NCBI GenBank assembly: GCA_007123015.1
Contig: SKSL01000087.1
Coordinates: 1-8,323, forward strand
Source: Natronohydrobacter sp.
GTDB lineage: Bacteria; Pseudomonadota; Alphaproteobacteria; Rhodobacterales; Rhodobacteraceae
Length of the DNA stretch: 8,323 bases
Direction: 5' to 3'
The notes below the pieces were generated by a model. It ran no database searches. It saw nothing but the letters and a program-made list of their open reading frames with translations, and was not told the DNA's origin. Within the stretch, counting starts at the first letter, position 1. Every line of letters begins with the position of its first letter. Both the position numbers and the translations under genes were made by a program. This document shows, piece after piece, positions 1 to 6,867 of the stretch.

Positions 1-2
1 AT

Positions 3-449
3 GTGCTGGGCCGTGATCCAGATGCAGCGGGGCTTGATGGCTGGGTGGCTGAGCTGGAGAGCGACGTGACCCGCGCAGAAGTGGTGCGGGGCTTCGCGCA
101 ATCGGGCGAATTTGTCCGCAATACAGCCCCGGACTTGCGCGACTGGATCCGGGCGCAGGGGGTGGATGATGTGCTCGACGGGGGTTCGGGGGTGAATGAG
201 CTGTGGGGCGGTCCGATGGCGGATGTGTTCCGCTTCCAGCAGTCGGATGCAGGCACGCACAGGGTGCAGGATCTGGAGCCTTGGGATTATCTCGACTTCC
301 GGGGCTTTGGCTTTAGCGCGCCGCAGGATGCGCTGGGGCAGATGACCCAGCAGGGTGCGGATGTGGTATTCGAGGATCAGGGAACGAGCGTGATCCTGGC
401 CAATACGCAACTCGCGATGCTCGATGCGGATGCGTTCATATTTACCTGA
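3..449 (+). CDS. DUF4214/RTX-type secreted protein, C-terminal fragment
   Basis: This is the 3' end of a gene that starts outside the window. The frame is open to the left edge, and the first visible codon (GTG) is most likely an internal Val, because the reading begins inside the motif LGRDPDAAGLDGW. That motif is typical of DUF4214, a domain common in large secreted or surface proteins of alphaproteobacteria. After about residue 55 comes a degenerate glycine/aspartate-rich stretch (DDVLDGGSGVNELWGG, then ADVFRF) resembling RTX calcium-binding repeats. The last 35 residues (GADVVFEDQG, then ILANTQLAMLDADAFIFT) look like the C-terminal end of type I secreted RTX proteins, where the export signal lies. 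Inferred role: a protein exported by a TolC-type type I system. The activity of the missing N-terminal part cannot be told from here. The gene converges on metK, with 54 bp between the stop codons. Confidence 0.72.
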   Translation: MLGRDPDAAGLDGWVAELESDVTRAEVVRGFAQSGEFVRNTAPDLRDWIRAQGVDDVLDGGSGVNELWGGPMADVFRFQQSDAGTHRVQDLEPWDYLDFRGFGFSAPQDALGQMTQQGADVVFEDQGTSVILANTQLAMLDADAFIFT

Positions 450-459
450 GGTAAAATCC

Positions 460-486
460 GCCAGCGCCCCGGACATCGACGCTGGC
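460..486 (-). terminator. Probable intrinsic terminator of metK
   Basis: The arms GCCAGCG (460-466) and CGCTGGC (480-486) form a perfect 7-bp stem with a 13-nt loop in the short gap between two convergent genes. Read on the minus strand, the stem is followed by GGATTTTAC, a short T-run, which suits termination of metK transcripts. Read on the plus strand, no T-run follows, so it would be a weak stop for the RTX gene. Confidence 0.45.
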
Positions 487-503
487 ATGGTTGAATGTGT
501 GGA

Positions 504-1670
504 TCAGACAGCGGCTTTCAAGGCGTCTGCCAGATCCGTGCGCTCCCACGAGAAGCCGCCATCGGATTCCGGGGCGCGTCCGAAATGGCCATATGCGGCA
601 GTGCGCGCATAGATCGGGCGGTTCAGACCCAGATGCTCGCGAATACCCAATGGGGTCAGGTCCATCACCCGGGTCACAGCGCGCTCGATCACCTCATCCG
701 GAACTGCCCCGGTGCCATGCGTGTCGACATAGATCGAGAGCGGCTTGGCCACACCGATGGCATAGGAAATCTGCAAGGTGCAGCGCTTTGCCATGCCCGC
801 TGCGACCACATTCTTGGCCAGATAGCGCGCCGCATAGGCGGCAGAGCGGTCAACCTTGGTCGGGTCCTTGCCGGAGAACGCGCCACCCCCATGCGGGGCC
901 GCGCCGCCATATGTATCCACGATGATCTTGCGCCCGGTCAGACCTGCATCGCCATCGGGACCCCCGATCACGAATGTACCGGTTGGATTGACCCACCATT
1001 CGGTCCGCTCTGTCAGCCAGTCCGCAGGCAGGACGTCGCGGATATAGGGTTCGACAATCGCACGGATATCGTCCGATGTCTGGTCTTCGCTCTCATGCTG
1101 GGTCGAGAGCACAAGCTGGGTCACTTCAACAGGTTTGCCGCCTTCATAGCGTAAGGAAAGCTGCGATTTTGCATCAGGGCGCAAGCTGGAGGCAGCCCCT
1201 GATTTGCGCGCTTCGGCAAGGCGGTGCAGGATCGCATGGGCGTATTGGATAGGGGCAGGCATCAGCTCTGGGGTTTCATCAACTGCATAGCCGAACATGA
1301 TGCCCTGATCACCCGCCCCGTCGCGGTCCACACCTTGCGCGATATGGGCGGATTGTTCATGCAGGAAATTCAGCACATGGCAGGTGTTCCAGTGGAACTT
1401 GTCCTGTTCATAGCCGATATCCCTGATGCAATCGCGCGCAATCTGCGGGATCCGGCCCATGTAATCTTTCAGGCGTTCTGGGTCAGACAGGCCCACTTCG
1501 CCCCCGATCACCACCAGTGAGGATGTGGCGAAGGTTTCGCAGGCGACACGCGCATTGGCCTCTTCGCTCAGAAGGGCGTCCAGGACGGCATCAGAGATCC
1601 GGTCGCAAACCTTGTCCGGGTGCCCTTCAGACACGGATTCCGAGGTGAAAATGTAGTTTTCTCTGGCCAT
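504..1670 (-). CDS. metK: S-adenosylmethionine synthetase (methionine adenosyltransferase)
   Basis: Makes S-adenosylmethionine from ATP and L-methionine in the cytoplasm, the methyl donor for most cellular methylation. The 388-aa product has the usual family length. Visible hallmarks are the N-terminal substrate-binding motif GHPDKVCD (residues 16-23), GAGDQGIMFGYA (118-129), NPTGTFVIGGPDGDAGLTGR (228-247), the P-loop-like GGGAFSGKD (261-269) and KVDRSAAYAARYLAKN (272-287). The ATG at 1670 was preferred over an in-frame GTG at 1685 because AGGA sits 5 nt before it and MARENYIFTSES is the normal family N-terminus. The gene is preceded, 123 nt upstream, by the co-oriented tesA, and is followed by a likely terminator. 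The leader can pair with the Shine-Dalgarno, so translational control is possible. It appears intact, with no odd residues. Confidence 0.97.
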   Translation of the reverse strand: MARENYIFTSESVSEGHPDKVCDRISDAVLDALLSEEANARVACETFATSSLVVIGGEVGLSDPERLKDYMGRIPQIARDCIRDIGYEQDKFHWNTCHVLNFLHEQSAHIAQGVDRDGAGDQGIMFGYAVDETPELMPAPIQYAHAILHRLAEARKSGAASSLRPDAKSQLSLRYEGGKPVEVTQLVLSTQHESEDQTSDDIRAIVEPYIRDVLPADWLTERTEWWVNPTGTFVIGGPDGDAGLTGRKIIVDTYGGAAPHGGGAFSGKDPTKVDRSAAYAARYLAKNVVAAGMAKRCTLQISYAIGVAKPLSIYVDTHGTGAVPDEVIERAVTRVMDLTPLGIREHLGLNRPIYARTAAYGHFGRAPESDGGFSWERTDLADALKAAV

Positions 1671-1723
1671 GCTGGTCCTGTCCACTCTGGGCGCTGTGAT
1701 CGCTCAATGCCGGACCATGCGCC
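1671..1723 (-). promoter_or_regulatory. metK 5' leader with pairing that could hide the Shine-Dalgarno
   Basis: On the minus strand the leader holds two interleaved complementary pairs. GGCGC (1723-1719) can pair with GCGCC (1694-1690), and TGGTCC (1717-1712) can pair with GGACCA (1678-1673). The second arm covers part of the AGGA Shine-Dalgarno (1679-1676). Their order, A-B-A'-B', allows an H-type pseudoknot. A second GGAC (1683-1680) could compete for GTCC, giving an alternative fold. Known metK leaders in Rhodobacterales include the SAM/SAH riboswitch, which masks the ribosome site through a pseudoknot, but its conserved core (ACGGCUUCC) is not present here. The pairings are seen; a regulatory role is inference and chance pairing in GC-rich DNA is quite possible. 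Confidence 0.3.
1676..1679 (-). promoter_or_regulatory. Shine-Dalgarno of metK
   Basis: AGGA on the minus strand with a 5-nt spacer to the ATG at 1670. It fixes the start at 1670 rather than at the GTG at 1685, which would place this site inside the coding sequence. Confidence 0.7.
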
Positions 1724-1793
1724 AACCCTTGTTTCTATCGGCGTCCCCATAGCAAGAAGGCAGCGCCGCTACAAGCGCAGGCAGGCCAGCAGG

Positions 1794-2522
1794 TCACGAT
1801 CCCCCTGGCAAGAGCGGTTGTAGGAAATCGGCCACTTTCGGCCCCAGATGCCCGACAATCAGTTGCACGCCTTCGGCATTGGGATGGATATGATCCTCTT
1901 GCATCAGATCGTTGAAACTGGCCCCTTCATCGGCCTTGTCGGTCATGGGTTGCATGAAATTGGGCACCATGGGCACATCGAACTGACCGGCAAGATCAAT
2001 ATACATCCGCTCGAAGGCCAGCTTGAACTCGGGCCCGTAATTGCCCGGCGCAGGCAGGCCTATCAACATGGCCGGGATCTGCTCGCGCTGCAGCCGGGTC
2101 AGAATCCCTTCCAGATTCTCGCGACTGGCCGCCGGATTCAACCCGCGCAGCAGATCATTCCCCCCCAAAGTGACCAGCATCGCATCGACCGGCTCTGACA
2201 GGGTCCAGTCCATCCGCGCCAGCCCGCCTGCTGTCGTGTCGCCCGAGACACCTGCATTGATGACCTCGACCTCAAGCCCGTTTTCCTGCAACCAGCTTTC
2301 CAGTTGCGGCACGAAGCCGTCTTCCGTGGGCAGGCCATAGCCTTGCGTCAAACTGTCGCCAAGGGCGACAAGCCGGAACCTCTCGGCCGCAGCGGGGGCC
2401 GCAGACAGGCCAAGTCCCAGCGCAAAAACCCCCAGCGCCGCAGTGCAGCAGTTGCCTGTGCGCCGCGCGGCCCCATATGCAGAACACAGGATTGGTGCAA
2501 GGATTGACGGAATGACGGACAT
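1794..2522 (-). CDS. tesA: Periplasmic SGNH/GDSL esterase, TesA family (arylesterase/thioesterase I/lysophospholipase L1)
   Basis: A 242-aa hydrolase of the SGNH family that cleaves ester or thioester bonds of lipids. All family blocks are present: GDSLTQGYG with catalytic Ser57, block II in NAGVSGDTTAGG (Gly94 region), LGGNDLLRG (Asn122), and DHIHPN with Asp210 and His213. The stretches NYGPEF...AFERMY and FDVPMVPNFM also match E. coli TesA in layout. A signal peptide is likely: a long n-region with RR at 20-21, a hydrophobic core around 28-40, and cleavage after APAAA (about residue 46), so the enzyme should act in the periplasm. The ATG at 2522 is the only ATG, GTG or TTG in frame that keeps the complete signal sequence and lies close to it; GAGAG at 2531-2527 is a weak Shine-Dalgarno. 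This start lies inside the divergent ybbA gene. Physiological substrate is unknown. Confidence 0.9.
   Translation of the reverse strand: MSVIPSILAPILCSAYGAARRTGNCCTAALGVFALGLGLSAAPAAAERFRLVALGDSLTQGYGLPTEDGFVPQLESWLQENGLEVEVINAGVSGDTTAGGLARMDWTLSEPVDAMLVTLGGNDLLRGLNPAASRENLEGILTRLQREQIPAMLIGLPAPGNYGPEFKLAFERMYIDLAGQFDVPMVPNFMQPMTDKADEGASFNDLMQEDHIHPNAEGVQLIVGHLGPKVADFLQPLLPGGS
2499..2503 (+). promoter_or_regulatory. Shine-Dalgarno of ybbA
   Basis: AAGGA, 8 nt before the ATG at 2512. It favours this start over in-frame codons further upstream and over the ATG three codons downstream (2521). The site lies inside the signal-peptide codons of the divergent tesA. Confidence 0.65.
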
Positions 2523-3216
2523 GGTTCTCTCGCTGAAAAATGTAGGGCTGACATTGAACGGGAATGCCGGGCCGGTGACGATCCTGCGCGACATCACGCT
2601 CGATGTCGCCAAAGGCGAAACTGTAGGTCTGATCGGGCCATCCGGGTCGGGCAAATCCTCGCTCCTCATGCTTATGGGGGGGCTTGAGCGCGCCACAGAA
2701 GGCACTGTCATGGCCACAGGTCATGATCTGACTGCCTTGGGCGAAGATGCGCTGGCCCGGTTTCGTCGTGCACATATGGGCGTCGTGTTCCAGTCTTTCC
2801 ACCTGATTCCGACAATGACGGCCCTTGAAAATGTCGCGACCCCGCTGGAACTGGCGGGCCGTCGTGACGCTTTCGAGCGCGCCGAGGAAGAATTGCACGC
2901 GGTCGGGTTGGCCCATCGGCTGGACCATTACCCGGCGCAGATGTCCGGCGGCGAACAGCAGCGCGTGGCCCTTGCGCGCGCTGCCGCCCCGCGCCCTTCG
3001 ATCCTGCTTGCGGATGAACCTACGGGCAATCTGGACGGTCCCAATGGGCAGGCGATCATGGACTTGCTGTTTGGGCTGCGCGACCGGCATGGCGCGACGC
3101 TTGTTCTGGTCACCCATGCGCCCGAACTGGCTGCGCGTTGCGACCGTGTGATCCGTCTGGCGGATGGCCGGATCGCAGGCGAAGACCGCACCCCCCGCGC
3201 CGAGGCCGCCGAATGA
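2512..3216 (+). CDS. ybbA: ABC transporter ATP-binding protein, YbbA/LolD/MacB class
   Basis: A 234-aa ATPase subunit that should drive the permease encoded directly downstream. All nucleotide-binding motifs are intact: Walker A GPSGSGKS (42-49), Q-loop glutamine in VVFQSFHLIP (Gln94), signature MSGGEQQRVALARA (144-157), Walker B ILLADE (164-169), D-loop GNLD (172-175) and the switch histidine in LVTHAPE (His202). This motif set places it in the family of LolD, FtsE and MacB, whose partners work by moving periplasmic domains rather than by passing substrate through a channel. Its stop overlaps the permease start as ATGA, implying translational coupling. The neighbouring divergent tesA is the same partner as in E. 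coli, where TesA has, as I recall, been reported to bind YbbAP. LolD is less likely because no LolC/E-type pair follows. Confidence 0.92.
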   Translation: MTDMVLSLKNVGLTLNGNAGPVTILRDITLDVAKGETVGLIGPSGSGKSSLLMLMGGLERATEGTVMATGHDLTALGEDALARFRRAHMGVVFQSFHLIPTMTALENVATPLELAGRRDAFERAEEELHAVGLAHRLDHYPAQMSGGEQQRVALARAAAPRPSILLADEPTGNLDGPNGQAIMDLLFGLRDRHGATLVLVTHAPELAARCDRVIRLADGRIAGEDRTPRAEAAE

Positions 3217-5744
3217 GCGCGGTCGCATGGCGCATCGCCCGGCGCGAACTGCGCGGCGGCTTGCGGGGCTTCTGGGTGTTTCTGGCCTGCCTGGCGCTGG
3301 GCGTGGGCGCGATTGCTGCCGTGGGGTCTGTGCGGGGCGCGATTGATGACGGGCTCGCGCGCGAAGGGGCGACCCTTCTGGGCGGGGATGCCGAATTGCG
3401 CATGACCTACCGCTTTGCCACGCCGGAAGAACGCGCCTGGATGGATGGGTTCGCGGCGGATGTCTCGGAAGTGGTTGATTTCCGTTCGATGGCCGTGGTG
3501 GGGCAGGGCGAGACATCTGAGCGCTCGGTCACGCAGGTCAAGGGGGTGGACAGCGCCTATCCGCTGGTGGGCACTGTCGGACTGGCGCCTGATATTCCCT
3601 TGGCCGAAGCCTTGGCGGGGGCCGACGGTCTGCCTGGGGGCGTGATGGAGCGTATTCTGGCCGAGCGGTTGGGGCTGGAGATTGGCGACACGTTCCGGCT
3701 GGGCGTGCAAGAGTTCCGGCTGACCGCCCATCTGACCCGCGAACCCGACGGGTTGGGTGCGAATTTCGGCTTCGGTCCACGAACTCTGGTCCTGCGCGAG
3801 GCGCTCGAAGGCGCAGAACTGCTTGGCCCCGGCACGCTCTATGAAGTGAATTACCGCATGCTGCTGCCGGGCCAGTCGCTTGATGCGGCGCGCGATTTGG
3901 CGGTTGCGCAATTTGACGGTGCAGGCGTCCGCTGGCGCGACAGCCGCAATGCGGCCCCGCAAATCCGGCAGGTGATCGAGCGCGTGTCCTCTTTCCTTGT
4001 GCTGGTCGGGCTGGCCGGGCTGGCGGTGGGCGGTGTGGGCGTCTCGGCGGCCGTGCGCACCTATCTGGACGGCAAGACCAAGGTCATCGCCACGCTGAAA
4101 ACCCTGGGCGCGGAAAGCCGCACGATCTTCAGTGTCTATCTGATGCAGATCGGCGTGCTGACTGCGCTGGGGCTTGTGCTGGGGCTTGCGCTTGGCGCAG
4201 TCGTGCCTTTCGCGGTCGCGCCGCTGGTCGCGGATCAAGTGCCGGTCGAGCTGGAAATCGGCCTGCACCCGCGCGCCCTGATCGAGGCCGCGCTTTACGG
4301 TGCGCTGACGGCCCTGATCTTCACGCTCTGGCCGCTGGCGCGCACCGAACATGTCCGCGCTGCGACGATCTTTCGCGGTGTTTCTGAGAGCGCGCGAACC
4401 CTGCCGCGTTGGCCCTATCTGCTGACGACTTCGGCCCTTTTTGCCGGCTTGGTAGGCATCGCAGCGTTCTTCGCGGCTCTGCCCTATCTGGCCTTTGCCA
4501 CGGCCGGGGGGGTGGTCCTTGCGCTTGCGATCCTTGCGCTGGCCGCGCTGGCCCTTCGCGCGCTTGCCCGCAGGCTTGCCCGGGCGCGGGGTTTGCGGGG
4601 GAATACAGCGTTGCGCATGGCGATGGGCGCGATCAGCAATCCCCGCGAAGGGGCGACGGCTGTGATCCTGTCACTGGGGCTGGGGCTGACAGTGCTGGCT
4701 GCTGTCGGCCAGATCGACAGCAACCTGCGCCGCGCCATCGCGATGGATCTGCCCGACCGCGCGCCGAGTTATTTCTTCCTCGACATCCAGAACCACCAGC
4801 TAGAAGGCTTCCTTGCGCGGCTGGATCAGGATGACAATGTCGACCGCGTCGATACAGCGCCGATGATGCGCGGCGTGGTTTCCGCGCTCAATGGCATTCC
4901 GGCGCGCGAGCATCCGGCCAGTGGCCACTGGGTGCTGCGCGGCGACCGGGGCATCAGCTATGCGGCCACCATGCCCGAGGGGACCAGTCTGACAGCAGGC
5001 GAATGGTGGCCCGAGGAGTATTCCGGCCCGCCGCTGGTCAGTTTCGGGGCCGAACAGGCGCGCGATCTGGGCGTGGGGGTTGGCGATACTGTGACTGTCA
5101 ACGTCCTTGGCCGCGATATCACAGCCGAAATCGCCAATCTGCGCGATGTGGATTTCTCGACAGGCGGGATCGGCTTCGTGATGGTGATGTCGCCGGACCC
5201 GATCCGCTCTGCGCCCCATACGCATATCGCGACCGTCTATGCGCTGGAAGCCGCCGAAGGCGCGATCCTGCGCGATCTGTCGAACATGTTCCCCAATATC
5301 ACGGCCATCCGCGTGCGCGAAGCCGCTGAGCGTGTCACCGAAGCGCTCTCGACCATGGCCACAGCGACGAGCTACGCAGCCCTGGCCACGTTGCTGACCG
5401 GGTTCATTGTGCTGATCGGCGCCGCAGCGGCGGGCGAGCGCGCCCGCGTTTTCGAGGCTGCAGTGATGAAAACGCTCGGGGCAACGCGTCGTCAGATCCT
5501 GACCAGCTTCGCGCTGCGCGCCAGTCTTATGGGGGCAGCAGCGGGGTTGGTGGCCTTGGGCGCAGCGGCGCTGGCCTCTTGGGCCGTGATGCGCTTTGTG
5601 CTTGAGGCGAGCTATATTTTCGAGCCGATCTCGGCGCTGGGCATTGTTCTCGGCGGGATTCTCGCCACGCTTCTGGCGGGCCTTGCCTTTGCGCTGCGCC
5701 CCTTGGCCGCGCGACCCGCGCAGATCCTGCGTGCGCAGGATTGA
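3213..5744 (+). CDS. ybbP: ABC transporter permease, YbbP type (two FtsX/MacB-like halves)
   Basis: An 843-aa inner-membrane permease, near the size of E. coli YbbP (about 800 aa). Hydrophobic segments lie at roughly residues 20-40, 259-282, 303-335, 355-377, two between 400 and 450, 482-502, 719-741, 762-797 and 808-832, giving about ten membrane spans. Large soluble regions at about 41-255 and 503-715 would be periplasmic. The two FtsX-type halves are recognisable from the repeated cytoplasmic coupling motifs KVIATLKTLGAESRTIF and EAAVMKTLGATRRQIL. The ATG at 3213 was chosen because MSAVAWRIARREL is a typical N-terminus for this family and because it overlaps the ybbA stop by 4 nt. Together with YbbA and TesA it probably forms an envelope machine acting on lipids or hydrophobic esters; the substrate is inferred, not shown. 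The sequence appears intact. Confidence 0.92.
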   Translation: MSAVAWRIARRELRGGLRGFWVFLACLALGVGAIAAVGSVRGAIDDGLAREGATLLGGDAELRMTYRFATPEERAWMDGFAADVSEVVDFRSMAVVGQGETSERSVTQVKGVDSAYPLVGTVGLAPDIPLAEALAGADGLPGGVMERILAERLGLEIGDTFRLGVQEFRLTAHLTREPDGLGANFGFGPRTLVLREALEGAELLGPGTLYEVNYRMLLPGQSLDAARDLAVAQFDGAGVRWRDSRNAAPQIRQVIERVSSFLVLVGLAGLAVGGVGVSAAVRTYLDGKTKVIATLKTLGAESRTIFSVYLMQIGVLTALGLVLGLALGAVVPFAVAPLVADQVPVELEIGLHPRALIEAALYGALTALIFTLWPLARTEHVRAATIFRGVSESARTLPRWPYLLTTSALFAGLVGIAAFFAALPYLAFATAGGVVLALAILALAALALRALARRLARARGLRGNTALRMAMGAISNPREGATAVILSLGLGLTVLAAVGQIDSNLRRAIAMDLPDRAPSYFFLDIQNHQLEGFLARLDQDDNVDRVDTAPMMRGVVSALNGIPAREHPASGHWVLRGDRGISYAATMPEGTSLTAGEWWPEEYSGPPLVSFGAEQARDLGVGVGDTVTVNVLGRDITAEIANLRDVDFSTGGIGFVMVMSPDPIRSAPHTHIATVYALEAAEGAILRDLSNMFPNITAIRVREAAERVTEALSTMATATSYAALATLLTGFIVLIGAAAAGERARVFEAAVMKTLGATRRQILTSFALRASLMGAAAGLVALGAAALASWAVMRFVLEASYIFEPISALGIVLGGILATLLAGLAFALRPLAARPAQILRAQD

Positions 5745-5790
5745 CCTTCGCCCCTGTCGCGGTCATGGCTGCGGGAGGGGATAAAGCGCC

Positions 5791-6867
5791 ATGAAACTCA
5801 CATCTTTACAGGATCTGGCGACCATCGGCGTTGACACAGTCATCGACGCGCGCGCACCTGCAGAGTTTGCCGAAGACCATCTGCCCGGCGCAGTCAATCT
5901 GCCCGTTCTCAGTGACACGGAGCGCGCCGAAATTGGCACGCTTTACAAGCAGATCAGCCCGTTTCAGGCGCGCAAACGCGGCGCAGCGCTGGTCGCGCAG
6001 AATGTGGCGCAGCATCTGCTGGGGCCGCTGTCCGAAAAGCCCGGCGACTGGCAGCCGCTGGTCTATTGCTGGCGTGGTGGGCAGCGCTCCGGGGCTTTTG
6101 CCACGATCCTGCGCCAGATCGGCTGGCGTGTGGCTGTGCTGGAAGGGGGCTATAAATGCTACCGTCGGCAGGTGCAGGCGCAGCTTTATGACGCGCCCTT
6201 TCCTGCACCAGTGCTGTTGCTCGATGGTGGCACAGGCACCGCCAAGACCGAAATCCTGGCCCGGGTCGCGCGTCTGGGCGGGCAGGTCATTGATCTGGAG
6301 GCCTTGGCGGCGCATCGCGGCTCGCTTTTCGGCGCAGAAAGCCCGCAACCTTCGCAAAAACTGTTCGAGACGCGACTGGCGCAGGCTGTGCTTGCCCTCG
6401 ACCCGTCCCGACCTGTGCTGATCGAAGCCGAATCGAACCGCATCGGCGCGCTGCGCCTGCCACCTTCGCTGTGGCATGCGATGCGCGCAGCACCGTGGGT
6501 CCGGATCACGGCCCCGTCAGAGGCTCGCGTCAGCTATATTCTGAAGGCGTATTCGGGCTTTTGTGACGATCCTGCGCGGCTATCCGCAACCTTGGAAAAA
6601 CTGCGTCCCTACCAGTCGAAAGACCGGCTTGCGCAGTGGCACAGGGCTGCAATGACAGGGTTTTTCCGGGAACTGGTTGGCGAATTGATCTTGCACCATT
6701 ACGATCCTCGCTACGCGCGGATGCAGCGGGATCAGGCGGTCATCCAGCAGATTGATCTGCGGGATTTGTCGGAAAAGTCGCAGGAAATCGCCGCAAAGCG
6801 GTTAGAAACGGTGCTGCAAGAGCAGTTTCATGCAACTATCGACGATCAGACGGTCAATGCGCAATGA
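5791..6867 (+). CDS. selU: tRNA 2-selenouridine synthase
   Basis: Also called mnmH. It replaces the sulfur of 2-thiouridine at the wobble position of certain tRNAs with selenium, using selenophosphate, through a geranylated intermediate. The 358-aa length fits the family. The N-terminal rhodanese domain (about 1-130) contains DARAPAEFAEDHLPGAVNLPV (split by function; about 19-39) and the catalytic loop YCWRGGQRSG with Cys93, followed by VLEGGYKCYRR. The C-terminal P-loop domain has GGTGTAKT (146-153), the family motif LEALAAHRGSLFG (169-181) and EAESNRIG. The Walker A has Ala where Gly usually precedes the Lys. GGGAGGGG at 5773-5780 supplies a Shine-Dalgarno about 10 nt before the ATG. The gap after ybbP is 46 nt, so it may share that operon. 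It converges on and overlaps the selD fusion, which supplies its substrate. Confidence 0.95.
   Translation: MKLTSLQDLATIGVDTVIDARAPAEFAEDHLPGAVNLPVLSDTERAEIGTLYKQISPFQARKRGAALVAQNVAQHLLGPLSEKPGDWQPLVYCWRGGQRSGAFATILRQIGWRVAVLEGGYKCYRRQVQAQLYDAPFPAPVLLLDGGTGTAKTEILARVARLGGQVIDLEALAAHRGSLFGAESPQPSQKLFETRLAQAVLALDPSRPVLIEAESNRIGALRLPPSLWHAMRAAPWVRITAPSEARVSYILKAYSGFCDDPARLSATLEKLRPYQSKDRLAQWHRAAMTGFFRELVGELILHHYDPRYARMQRDQAVIQQIDLRDLSEKSQEIAAKRLETVLQEQFHATIDDQTVNAQ
6854..6867. other. 14-bp tail-to-tail overlap of selU and selD, nearly palindromic
   Basis: The stop of selU (TGA, 6865-6867) and the stop of selD (TGA on the minus strand, 6856-6854) bound a shared sequence TCAATGCGCAATGA. It equals its own reverse complement except at one symmetric pair of bases. 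selU ends Asn-Ala-Gln and selD ends Ile-Ala-His on the same bases. There is no room here for a separate terminator. Confidence 0.85.

Noticed and set aside
1671..1711. Canonical SAM/SAH riboswitch before metK
   Set aside because: Only a loose likeness (GATCAC with GTGGAC as an imperfect stem); the conserved ACGGCUUCC loop and UUGGAGCA tail are absent. No SAM-II-like match was seen either.
1568..1750. Small upstream open frame running from the metK leader into metK (60 codons, minus strand)
   Set aside because: No Shine-Dalgarno, no family likeness, and most of it overlaps metK in another frame.
1748..1793. Terminator for tesA or promoter for metK in the tesA-metK gap
   Set aside because: Only a 4-bp stem (CGCT/AGCG) without a T-run, and a poor TTGTAG/TATGGG pair of boxes; neither is convincing.
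2452..2480. Sigma-70-like promoter for ybbA (TTGCCT, 16-17 nt, CATATG)
   Set aside because: Only about half of each box matches consensus, so it is not supported over background.
2523..2717. Longer N-terminus for TesA starting upstream of 2522
   Set aside because: The extra residues are Pro/Ser/Arg-rich, lie opposite ybbA motifs and would bury the signal peptide.
2272..4352. Long minus-strand open frames (414 and 474 codons) opposite ybbA and ybbP
   Set aside because: They are rich in Arg, Pro, Gln and His with no domain motifs, and overlap genes with intact motifs. They are a by-product of GC-rich codon use.
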